In this document: positions 38,597 to 46,744 of the stretch, piece by piece
How the letters are laid out: each line of letters starts with the position of its first letter
How positions within the stretch are numbered: the stretch's first letter is position 1
Assembly (NCBI GenBank): GCA_963757815.1
Contig: CAVWSN010000038.1
Location: 62,001 to 126,000 of the forward strand
Direction of reading: 5' to 3'
Length of the DNA stretch: 64,000 bases
Source: JACVRW01 sp963757815
GTDB lineage: Bacteria; Actinomycetota; Thermoleophilia; Solirubrobacterales; Thermoleophilaceae
Made by a program: the position numbers and the translations under genes
The notes under the pieces: model-generated
Database searches by the model: none
Told to the model about the DNA's origin: nothing
What the model saw: only the letters and a program-made list of their open reading frames with translations

Positions 38597-38772
38597 TCAG
38601 CCGAGCTGGCGGTCCAGATTGATCGCGGCGCTGATCAGCGCGAGATGCGTAAAGGCCTGGGACAGCAACACCAGTCGATCGTCCCCTCGGTCCCAACCAG
38701 AGCGATCGTGTGCAGGTCGCCGATCAGCCCGTGCTCTGCGATTGGGAGATAGCCGGCAGGTTCAGTTGGCAA
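38597..38772 (-). pseudogene. Collapsed glycoside hydrolase family 15 (glucoamylase-like) gene
   Basis: From a TTG at 38772: YLPIAEHGLIGDLHTIALVG then EGTIDWCCCPR, which is the N-terminus of GH15 enzymes. After a junction near 38660 the last 20 residues are LSQAFTHLALISAAINLDRQLG in another frame, matching the C-terminus of the same family. Roughly 550 intervening residues are missing. TTG overlaps the DUF1772 stop, so it was the last gene of this operon. Confidence 0.6.
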
Positions 38773-39244
38773 TGAGCGCCCCCGTCAGCGCCGCGGCCGC
38801 GGCGATGCCCGCCAGGGTACGGACGTGGTTCCACCTCGTCCACTCGGTCACATAGCGCCGCCAGAGGGCTTCGGCGTCGGGGTCCGTGGGCTCGACCGCC
38901 GCGAGAGCGTTATTGCGCGGGATGTTGAAACGCCCCGTCACGCCGATGAGGCCCACGAGATAGAGCGCGCTGCCGGCCAGCAGCCAAGGGCCGGAGGAGC
39001 TGTCCCAGTCGAGGAGCGCCCAGACCGCCACCGCCACGCAGCCGGCGGCTCCGCCGAGGAAGGCCGCCATGAAGGGAGGCTTCGGGGCCATTACGTTGAT
39101 CGACTGCATGGCGGCGATGCCCTGCGCGGCGGGCAGGCGCGCCAGCGCCGGCATCACGAAGCTCGAGAAGGCGTACAAGGCCCCCGCGCTCAGCCCGCAG
39201 CCGAGCGCGGTGACCAGGGTCAGTGCGACGAGGAGATCGGCCAT
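38762..39244 (-). CDS. DUF1772 (anthrone oxygenase-like) membrane protein
   Basis: A 160-residue protein with four hydrophobic helices (VALTLVTALGCGLSAGALYAFSSFVMPAL, FMAAFLGGAAGCVAVAVWALL, LLAGSALYLVGLIGVTG, LAGIAAAAALTGALIA) and the GRFNIPRNNAL loop and W-x-R-Y-V-x-E-W-T-x-W-N-x-V-R motif of the DUF1772 family. It lies 4 bp after the NmrA-like gene; the pair often occurs together in actinobacteria. Confidence 0.88.
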   Translation of the reverse strand: MADLLVALTLVTALGCGLSAGALYAFSSFVMPALARLPAAQGIAAMQSINVMAPKPPFMAAFLGGAAGCVAVAVWALLDWDSSSGPWLLAGSALYLVGLIGVTGRFNIPRNNALAAVEPTDPDAEALWRRYVTEWTRWNHVRTLAGIAAAAALTGALIAN

Positions 39245-39248
39245 CCCC

Positions 39249-40103
39249 TCAGGCGGATACCGGCGCCGCGTCCCAGACGCCGCTCGCGGCGGTCGCGCGG
39301 GCGTAGTCGGCGAAGTCGCGGGCCTCGCGGCCGAGCGCGCGGCGGACGCCGTCGGTCGTGTCGGCGTTGCGGCCGTCCACGACCTCCTCGAACAGATAGG
39401 TCAGGAAGTCCACGAACTCGGGCGGAACGCCGTGCTCGGCCAGCTCTTTCGCATGCTGCTCGAGCGAGACCGGGGTGTAGCTGAGCGGGCGCCCGCTCGC
39501 CTCGGCGATCTCCTCGGCGGCCTGGGCGAAGGTCAGCGAGCGCGGGCCGGTCAGCTCGTAGAGCTCCCCGACGTGGCGGTCGTCGGTCAGCGCCTCGACG
39601 GCGATGTCGGCGAGGTCGTCGATGTCGAGGAACGGCGTCGGCACGTCGCCCGCCGGCAGCCGTATCTCGCCCGCCAGCACGTGGTCCAGCATGTAGTCCT
39701 CCGAGAAGTTCTGCATGAACCACGTCGAGCGCAGGATCGTCAAGTCGGCGCCCGTCTCGCGGACGGCCCGCTCGGCCCGCTCGGCCTCAGGCTCGCCGCG
39801 GCCGGACAGGAGCACCTGCCTGCGCACGCCGCTCTCCATTGCCATTTCCGCGAGCGACCTGGCGGCCTCGACCGCACCGGGCACCGCCAGGTCCGGGTAG
39901 TAGCTGATGTAGACGGCTCGTGCGCCCTCGAGTGCCGGCGCCCAGGTCGAGCGGTCCTCCCAGTCGAACGGCGGCTCACCCGAGCGCGAACCGACGCGAA
40001 CCGCGACGCCGCGCGCCGTCAAGCCCTCGACGATCCGGCGGCCGGTCTTGCCGGTACCGCCGAGCACCAACATCGGCTTCTCTTCCTGCGTCTGGTGTGT
40101 CAT
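39249..40103 (-). CDS. NmrA-like NAD(P)-binding protein
   Basis: A 284-residue Rossmann protein: MLVLGGTGKTGRRIVEGLTARGVAVRVGSRSG (GxxGxxG), LLSGRGEPEAE (the S-G-x-x pattern replacing the Tyr-x-x-x-Lys of classical SDRs), STWFMQNFSEDYMLDHV, and a C-terminal ligand-binding segment. NmrA-type members sense NAD(P) or act as atypical reductases. Confidence 0.88.
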   Translation of the reverse strand: MTHQTQEEKPMLVLGGTGKTGRRIVEGLTARGVAVRVGSRSGEPPFDWEDRSTWAPALEGARAVYISYYPDLAVPGAVEAARSLAEMAMESGVRRQVLLSGRGEPEAERAERAVRETGADLTILRSTWFMQNFSEDYMLDHVLAGEIRLPAGDVPTPFLDIDDLADIAVEALTDDRHVGELYELTGPRSLTFAQAAEEIAEASGRPLSYTPVSLEQHAKELAEHGVPPEFVDFLTYLFEEVVDGRNADTTDGVRRALGREARDFADYARATAASGVWDAAPVSA

Positions 40104-40368
40104 CCACGGGCTCCTCTCGGTCGCTGACTGACCACGCGGACGGTACGCCCGGTGTCTCCCCAGCGCATCGGGGTGTTCCCCGATTGGCTCCCTGATCTTT
40201 CAGGCAGCCGCGCGTGCCCTTGCGAACCAGCCGTCCGGGCCGACCTGCGCGCCGCTTGCCAGCCGTGGGGCGTAGTGCTCGAAGAACAGGCGCGCGACGA
40301 GCTCGCCGCGGGTGCCTACCTGACGGCCCCGGGGTCCGTAGTTCTCCACGACGTCGTTGTGGCATGGA

Positions 40369-40388
40369 CCCGATGCCCGCGCATCGGG
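40369..40388. promoter_or_regulatory. Perfect inverted repeat upstream of the flavoprotein gene
   Basis: CCCGATGC-ccgc-GCATCGGG is a perfect 8-bp inverted repeat, 20 bp ahead of the ATG at 40408. It could be an operator or leader hairpin; no regulator gene lies next to it. Confidence 0.45.
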
Positions 40389-40407
40389 CAGGGCGTACGT
40401 TCGGGCC

Positions 40408-41556
40408 ATGAGCGATTTTCGGGTTGTGATCTGCGGCGGTGGGATTGCGGCGGTTGAGGGTCTGCTGCGCCTGCGTCGCCTGGTCGGCGACGCGGTGCGG
40501 GTCCAGCTGATCGCGCCGAACGAGGAGCTCGTCTATCGGCCGCTGGCGGTTCGCGAGCCGTTTGCGTTCGGGGCTGCGCGGCGATATCCGCTGCGCCGGA
40601 TCGCGCGCGACACCCGGGCCGAGTGGATCAAGGACAGCCTCGGTTGGGTCGACCCGGACGTCCAGGTGCTGCACACCGGCTCCGGCCGGCGCGTGGATTA
40701 CGACGCGCTGCTGATCGCGGTCGGCGCGCGGCAGGTCGACGCCTACGAGCACGTCGGGACCTTTCGCGACGGCGAGGCCGACTCGACCTACCAAGGCGTG
40801 GTGCAGGACGTCGAGGAGGGCTATTCGCGCAGCATCGCCTTCATCCTGCCCGTCGGCCCGGTCTGGCCGCTCCCCCTCTACGAGCTCGCGCTCATGACCG
40901 CGCAGCGCGCGGAGAGCATGGACATCCGCAACCTCAGCGCCACCCTCGTCACCCCCGAGCGCCGGCCGCTCGCCGTTTTCGGGGCGGCCGTCAGCGAGGT
41001 CGTCGCGAACCGCCTGGCGCGCGCCGGAATCAAGGTCTACACCAACTCGCTCGCCACGGTCCCGGCGGCGGGGCGGCTGCTGGTCCAGCCCGAGGGTGTG
41101 GAGCTGCACCCCGAGCGGATCATCGCGATGCCACGTGTGGCCGGCCCCTCGATCCGCGGCCTTGCCGGGGCGGGTGCCGACGGCTTCCTGCCGATCGACA
41201 AGCACTGCGCCGTGCCCGGAACGCGAGGCCGTGTGTTCGCCGCCGGAGACGTCGCCAAGTACCCGATCAAGCATGGAGGGCTCGGCGCACAGATGGCCGA
41301 CGCCGCGGCGGCGGCCATCGCCGTGCTTGCGGGTGTCACCGACAAGGCGCCGCCCTTCCACCCGGTGATCCGCGGCAAGCTGCTCACGGGCGCCGACCCT
41401 GTGTACATGACCGCCCATCCGGTCGGGTCTCAGAGCTTTGAGTCGGAGGTCTTCGACGAGCCGCCCTGGCCGGCGGATGAGAAGGTCATCGCCGAGGAGC
41501 TCGGTCCGTACCTCGCGGCTCTGGACGAGTCGGGCGCGCCGGCTGCTCGCCTCTGA
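40408..41556 (+). CDS. FAD-dependent pyridine nucleotide-disulfide/SQR-like oxidoreductase
   Basis: A 382-residue flavoprotein: FRVVICGGGIAAVEGLLRLRRL (FAD Rossmann), GRRVDYDALLIAVGARQ, and VFAAGDVAKYPIKHGGLGAQMADAAA (FAD tail with GD). The general layout is that of sulfide:quinone oxidoreductase and NDH-2-like enzymes, but the redox Cys pair of SQR is not seen, so the acceptor and substrate are unknown. Start ATG 40408 follows a short palindrome. Confidence 0.85.
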   Translation: MSDFRVVICGGGIAAVEGLLRLRRLVGDAVRVQLIAPNEELVYRPLAVREPFAFGAARRYPLRRIARDTRAEWIKDSLGWVDPDVQVLHTGSGRRVDYDALLIAVGARQVDAYEHVGTFRDGEADSTYQGVVQDVEEGYSRSIAFILPVGPVWPLPLYELALMTAQRAESMDIRNLSATLVTPERRPLAVFGAAVSEVVANRLARAGIKVYTNSLATVPAAGRLLVQPEGVELHPERIIAMPRVAGPSIRGLAGAGADGFLPIDKHCAVPGTRGRVFAAGDVAKYPIKHGGLGAQMADAAAAAIAVLAGVTDKAPPFHPVIRGKLLTGADPVYMTAHPVGSQSFESEVFDEPPWPADEKVIAEELGPYLAALDESGAPAARL

Positions 41557-41600
41557 AATCATCCTTCGCCGTCGTAGACCCCACCAGAGGAGGAGGGTGC

Positions 41601-42062
41601 ATGGCGGGCCGGTTCGAGGGCACGACGTTGATCGAGCGTCCGATCGAGGAGGTGTTCGCTTTTCTCGCGGACGGTGAGAACGACCCGAAGTTCAGCCCAC
41701 GGGTCCTCGAGATCGCCAAGACGACCGACGGGCCGCCGGGTGTCGGCACCGTGTACGCGAGCACCGTCAAGGACGCCGGCATGAAGACCAAGCGGGAGTT
41801 CAAGATCACCGAGTTCGAGGAGCCCACACGGATCCGCTGGACGGAGGTGTCCAAGAACATCGTCATGGCTCCCGAGGGCGGCTACGACCTCGCGCGGGAG
41901 AACGACGGCACCCGCCTGACCATCTACAACGTTCTCGAGGGGCACGGCCCAGGCAAGCTGATCGCGCCGCTGGCGCTCCGCTCCGCCCGCAAGGGCGCTG
42001 GCGACTTTGCGCAGGCGATCAAGACGGCGGTCGAGGCCGCTACGCCGCCACCCGAGGCATAG
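41601..42062 (+). CDS. SRPBCC-family protein
   Basis: A 153-residue START-like protein: EGTTLIERPIEEVFAFLADGENDPKFSPRVLEI, VKDAGMKTKREFKITEFEEPTRIRW, and C-terminal helix KGAGDFAQAIKTAVEAA. ATG 41601 behind GGAGGAGGG. Second SRPBCC protein of the window; role unknown. Confidence 0.85.
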   Translation: MAGRFEGTTLIERPIEEVFAFLADGENDPKFSPRVLEIAKTTDGPPGVGTVYASTVKDAGMKTKREFKITEFEEPTRIRWTEVSKNIVMAPEGGYDLARENDGTRLTIYNVLEGHGPGKLIAPLALRSARKGAGDFAQAIKTAVEAATPPPEA

Positions 42063-42155
42063 CGGGCGACGCGAGCACGGTGCCGCGCAGGGCGATGGGC
42101 GCTCGCCCGGCTGCGGACAGGGTGATTGTGCACCCCGGCCGCCTGAAGCCGGTCG

Positions 42156-42971
42156 CTACTTGACGAGGGCGGCCGATCGAAGCGGCGGGAAATCGGCGAG
42201 CAGGTCAGCCGCTTCCACCTGGAAGAGGTCGACCGGCTCGGGCAAGCCCTGGAACCGCCAGGCGCCGAGGCTTCTCAGGCCGACGCCGTCCGGGAGTGTG
42301 TCGATCACCGCCGAGCGCACCGCAGAGGACATCACGATCTGGCCGCCGTGCGCGCCGAAGCAGATGCGCGCCGTGGCGTGGACCGAGAGGCCGACGTAGC
42401 CGGTGTCCGTGAGGCTGGGGCGCCCGCGGTGCATGCCGATTCGCAGCCGCACGTCGTTCCCGCCCGGCCACGGCCCGGCGCCCATCGCCCGCTGAACTGC
42501 CAGCGCCGCGTCGAGTGCCCCCGGGGCGCCCTCGAACACCGCTAGGAGGTCGTCACCGCGGGCGGACACCTCGCGGCCGCCCGCAGAGCGCACGGCGGCC
42601 CGCGCTAGACGGCGGACGTTGGTGAGCAGGCCGGCGTACTCGTCCTCGAGACGCCGTAGCAATTCGGTTGAGCGCTCGAGATCGGCCATCAGGAACGTCA
42701 CGTGACCGGTCGGCAGCTTCCGCTGCGGTTGCAGCTGGGCGCTGATGAAGCCGATCGGCATGATGCCGTGCTTCTTGGCTGCTCTCAGGAGCCGCTCGCG
42801 TGCCCGGTCCCGGGCGGCGTCGTCCTCAAAGCCCACCTGGCCGAACCGGGCGAGGGCATTTCGGACGTGCGCCGCGTCGTGGATCGGGAGGCGCCGTTTG
42901 CCGCTCGAATCGATGTACGCGAAGTCCCTGTCGGGCAGCTGCGCGCGCTGCTTCGCGGTGAGCGGTGGCAT
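42156..42971 (-). CDS. Adenylate/guanylate cyclase catalytic-domain protein with N-terminal module
   Basis: C-terminal class III cyclase domain: VTFLMADLERSTELLRRL (metal Asp), GREVSARGDDLLAVFE, RIGMHRGRPS and HATARICFGAHGGQIVMSSAVR. The N-terminal 65 residues (AQLPDRDFAYIDSSGKRRLPIHDAAHVRNALARFGQ) form a small module also seen in phage-like and regulatory proteins, with a pattern DRDFAYID. The pair makes a 271-residue protein; whether it makes cAMP needs the transition-state Arg, which is replaced near GRPSLTD. Divergent from the kinase gene. Confidence 0.8.
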   Translation of the reverse strand: MPPLTAKQRAQLPDRDFAYIDSSGKRRLPIHDAAHVRNALARFGQVGFEDDAARDRARERLLRAAKKHGIMPIGFISAQLQPQRKLPTGHVTFLMADLERSTELLRRLEDEYAGLLTNVRRLARAAVRSAGGREVSARGDDLLAVFEGAPGALDAALAVQRAMGAGPWPGGNDVRLRIGMHRGRPSLTDTGYVGLSVHATARICFGAHGGQIVMSSAVRSAVIDTLPDGVGLRSLGAWRFQGLPEPVDLFQVEAADLLADFPPLRSAALVK

Positions 42972-43050
42972 GGCCGGATGATCGCAAGAACGTCCGTCGG
43001 GTCAGCCCGCCCGGACGGGACCGGGAGGCGGGGTGGAACAATCGGCGGGC

Positions 43051-44806
43051 ATGAGACTCAGCCGGGGGCAACTCTGGGCGCTCGCGGCCGCGGCGGCGCT
43101 CGTCGGCCTGGCGCTCGTGCCCCTGATCGCGGCGAGCGATACGGCGTCCGACCGCGGCCTATGGATCGCGCTCGACCTCGTGATCGGCGGTGGCTTCGCC
43201 GGCGTGGGGCTGTTCGCCTGGTATCGCCGCCCGGACAACCGCGTCGGGGTCCTGATGTACGCGACGGCATACGCCTGGTACATCAGCCTCTTCTCGTTCA
43301 CCGAGCCGCCGCTGCTGTTCTCGATCGGCTTCTGGCTGGGGAATCTGTTCACGGTTTCCGGTGATCCACCTCGTGCTGGCGTTCCCGTCGGGGCGTCTCG
43401 AGACGGCGACCGACCGCGTTTTGGTGGCGCTGGGCTACCTGACCGTGACGATTGGCTTTCTGCCGATCGCCCTGTTCATGGAGCCGTCCGGGATGGGCTG
43501 CACGCAATGCCCGGAGAACCTCTTCCTGGTGGATTCCAAGCCCTCGTTCGCGAGTGCCTGGCTGGATGCGGTCTCGGTGGTAGGAATCGTGGTGCTGCTC
43601 GCGGTGGTCGTGCGACTGGTCCAGCGCTGGCGTCAGTCCAGCGGGCCGCTGCGCCGGATCGTGACGCCCGTGTTCGTTTCCGGCGGCCTGCTGATGGCCG
43701 CGTTGGTGGTGCTGCTCGTGATGGGACTCGCCGGCACCTCGGAGCAGGTCACGGAAATCATTTACTACTCGGCGCTACTGCCGTTCGGGCTCGTGCCCTA
43801 CCTGTTCCTCGCCGGCCTCCTGCGAGGGCGCGTGCTGCGGGGGCGAGGGCTCGGTTCACTCATGCGCCGGCTCGGGCGATCGGTCGGCCGCGGCGAGCTG
43901 CGCTCGGGGCTCGCCGAGGCCCTGGGCGATCCCTCGGTGGAGGTTGCCTATTGGCTGCCTGAGCCCGCAGGAGTACGTCGACGCCGACGGGCGATCCGGT
44001 GGAGTTGCCGCGATCGGGACTCGGGTCGTGCGGTCACGGAGGTGAGCCGAGATGGGCGGCGAATCGCCGCGATCGTCCACGATCCCACTCTGCTCGAGGA
44101 TCCGGAGCCGATGCGCGAGGCATGCGCCGCGGCCGGGCTGGCGCTCGAGAACGAGCGTCTGGAGGCCGAGCTGCGCGCGAAGGTCGAGGAGCTGCGCGGC
44201 TCTCGGGCGCGTCTCGTCGAGGTCGGCTTGCGCCAGCGGCGGCGGCTGGAGCGGGATCTGCACGACGGGGCCCAGCAGCGGCTCGTCTCGCTGGCGTTGC
44301 TCCTGCGCCTGGCGAGGGAGAGTCTGGATTCGAAGCCCGTCGAGACCGGACGCCTGCTCGACCGTTCGCGCGACGAGCTCGAGAAGGCCCTCAACGAGCT
44401 CCGTGAGCTGGCACGCGGCATCCACCCGGCGGTGCTGTCCGACCGGGGCCTGGGCGCCGCTGTCGAGGCGCTCGCTCATCGGGCGCCGCTGCCGGTCGAG
44501 GTCGGCGAGCTCCCCGCGGCGACGCTCCCCGAGCACATCGAGCTGGCCGCCTACTTCGTGGTCTCCGAGTCGTTGACGAACGTCGCGAAGTACGCCGCGG
44601 CGACACAGGCCACCGTGGCCGTGACCCAGAGCAACGGCCGGCTCATCGTCGAGGTCACGGACGACGGAGTCGGCGGGGCGGATATCGCGCGGGGCACCGG
44701 CCTGCGTGGGCTCATAGACCGCCTGGCGGCAATAGACGGGCGGCTCGACGTCGACTCCGAACCGGGGCGGGGCACAACGGTACGCGCGAGCATCCCCTTG
44801 GCCTAA
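43051..44806 (+). CDS. NarL-type histidine kinase with membrane sensor region (frameshifted)
   Basis: Seven or more membrane helices in the first 260 residues, then HisKA_3: RRRLERDLHDGAQQRLVSLAL (phospho-acceptor His) and HATPase_c (ESLTNVAKYAAATQ, TDDGVGGAD, GTGLRGLIDRL). A one-base shift near 43360 joins the two frames (start MRLSRGQLWALAAAAALVGLALVPL). A second, compensated shift at about 43968-44030 replaces the usual EYVDADG segment by Arg-rich text. No response regulator is adjacent, so the partner lies elsewhere. The start could also be GTG 43033. Confidence 0.85.
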
Positions 44807-44838
44807 GGGCTGGGACGCCTCGCTTGGTCCTCAACAAA

Positions 44839-44873
44839 CCCGACTCGTTGTCGTCAGGCGACACGAAGTCGGG
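44839..44873. terminator. Bidirectional hairpin between convergent genes
   Basis: CCCGACT...AGTCGGG with an inner near-complementary TGTCG/CGACA pair forms a stem of about 15 bp with a small mismatch and a 5-nt loop, located in the 72-bp gap between the kinase and the AraC-family gene. It could end transcription from both sides. Confidence 0.65.
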
Positions 44874-44878
44874 AACGT

Positions 44879-45703
44879 TCAGCCGCTCTCCCAGCGCTCC
44901 CGTCGGAGCTCGGTTGGTGGCAGGCCGGTCTCCTCGCGGACCTTCCGCGAGAAGTGGTAGACGGACTTGAAGCCGGACCGGGCGGCGACGTCGCCGACCG
45001 GCAGTCCCGTGTGGACCAGCAGATCGATCCCTGCCGCGACGCGCAGCTGCCAGAGGTAGGCCATCGGCGTGACCCCGAGCTCGGCGCGAAAGCGGCGCAC
45101 GAGGTGGGGTGGGCTTACGTGGGCGGCGGCCGCCACCTGCTGGAGGTCGAGCTCGGGGTCCGTCACGTGACTGTGGAGAGAGCTGCGGGCGCGACTGATG
45201 ACGTCGTGGTCGGAGCGATTCACCCCGGACTCGGCATCGCCCACGTACCGCCAGAAGGCAGCCGCGGCCAGCGCACCGAGCAGCGGTGTCGCCGTCGAGA
45301 GAGGGGTGCGCGCAACCGCCACCGCCTCGCGCACGAGCTCGGTGAGGGCGGTCGACGCCGGGATCGCAACCGGCAGCGCGGCGAGCCTCGCCAGGAGCCT
45401 GGGCGGGGGTTCGGCGAGGCGCGCCTGCACCCATGAGTGGTGGGTCGTAGCGGCCGTCGCGAAGATGAGCTCCTCGCGGTGACCGGGGAGCAGAAGGCCG
45501 ACCGAGCCCTCGCCCTGCGCCGGTCGGGCCTCGCCGTCGATGTGGACGGTGACGCTGCCGTGGTGGACGAGTATGAGTTGAACGTCGCGTTGCCGGCGGG
45601 GCCCCAGACGCCCGCCGGGCGGATAGACGACCTCCCCGGCGCTGACCCGTGCGGGTCGGAGCCCTTCGTCGATGGGATCAATTACAGACAACAACTCGCG
45701 CAT
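44879..45703 (-). CDS. AraC-family transcriptional regulator
   Basis: A 274-residue regulator with an N-terminal cupin-like sensing domain (VQLILVHHGSVTVHIDGEARPAQGEGSVGLLLPGHRE) and the C-terminal double helix-turn-helix: LDLQQVAAAAHVSPPHLVRRFRAELGVTPMAYLWQLRVAAGIDLL, and VGDVAARSGFKSVYHFSRKVREETG. Start ATG 45703 (upstream frame is not plausible coding). It is divergent from the decayed phytanoyl-CoA dioxygenase gene, which it may once have regulated. Confidence 0.87.
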   Translation of the reverse strand: MRELLSVIDPIDEGLRPARVSAGEVVYPPGGRLGPRRQRDVQLILVHHGSVTVHIDGEARPAQGEGSVGLLLPGHREELIFATAATTHHSWVQARLAEPPPRLLARLAALPVAIPASTALTELVREAVAVARTPLSTATPLLGALAAAAFWRYVGDAESGVNRSDHDVISRARSSLHSHVTDPELDLQQVAAAAHVSPPHLVRRFRAELGVTPMAYLWQLRVAAGIDLLVHTGLPVGDVAARSGFKSVYHFSRKVREETGLPPTELRRERWESG

Positions 45704-45878
45704 TGTGGCGATCGCCTCGGAGGGTGTCCAGCCGGGGTGCTGCCGCGTTCGGCGGCGACAACAAGACGCCCGAGGCCGGCCTCGAGCATCTGCTGCGGAT
45801 CCAATGCCACCGCCGCCTCGAGATCCATGGTTGGCGGCGACGTCACCGCGCCACCTCGACCTCCCCGGAAAGCAGGTC

Positions 45879-46554
45879 GTCGACGTGCGCTTCGTGCTCC
45901 ATCCGTTGGATCCCGGACGCGTTGCCGCGCTGGTCGGGACCGGATGGTCCTTGCGCTGCAGTCGGTGCTGTTCGTGCAGCGGTCGGGCACGACCGGGCCG
46001 GGATACCACCAAGACTCCTGCCACGTCATCACCCAGCCTGGGCACACTCATCGGTGCCTGGGTAGCCCTCGATCGCGCCGACACGGAGGACCGTCCCTCT
46101 GGATCATGCCCGGGGAGTCAGCACGAGGCCCTATACCCCGACGTGGACGAGCAGGCGGGGAATGGCGGAGACCGGCTGCCGACAGACATCCCGTCCTTCG
46201 CCGGCGCCGACGACCCCGGACGAGTCACGCATTGGACTCACGCCGATCGCCGCCAAGTGCGGACGGCGCGAGCGCCCCGCCGTGCTCGATCCCGGCACGT
46301 CGTCTTCTTCGACGGCCAGGCGCTGCACCGCCCGCAAACCGAAGCTCCACGCGATCGCGACGGTCGTTCGTGCCAACCGCTGCAAGGCCCACTCCCATTC
46401 CCCCGCGGAGGACGAGCGAGCCGGCGGCGACATGGCCAACGGCCGCCATATACTCGCGCGCGCGACTACCCATCCCGGCCGAAGTCCACCTGCCACACGC
46501 CCGGCGAAGTTCGTCTCTCGCGACGACGTCGTCGTCCAGGGCACGCCGGGCTAG
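45879..46554 (+). pseudogene. Decayed phytanoyl-CoA dioxygenase (PhyH) family gene
   Basis: Pieces in three frames line up with PhyH oxygenases: LQSVLFVQRSGTTGPGYHQDS (H-x-D iron site), TLIGAWVALDRADTEDRP and HEALYPDVDEQAGNG, then VVFFDGQALHRPQ (distal His) and ERAGGDMANGRHILARATTH to TAG 46554. At least four base shifts break it. The motifs are conserved, so it was functional until recently or is damaged only in the assembly. N-terminus not resolved. Confidence 0.55.
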
Positions 46555-46744
46555 CCCAGAACCCCGAGGTCACGAACCCGACTGGTGTACGCAAACGCTC
46601 CCTTGCGTACGCGCGCGAAGGGTTCACGCGCGCCCGTGAGGGAGGCCTAAAAACCCGCAAATTGCAGAAAAAAGATGAGCAGACGATGCTCTCTGGGTCC
46701 CTTTATCTGGGTACCCACACGGGGTCAGGGCAGGGACGCTGCCA

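Noticed and set aside
40200..40409. Small minus-strand reading frame of 69 codons before the SQR-like gene
   Set aside because: No recognisable domain, overlaps the palindrome and the promoter region; too short to support.
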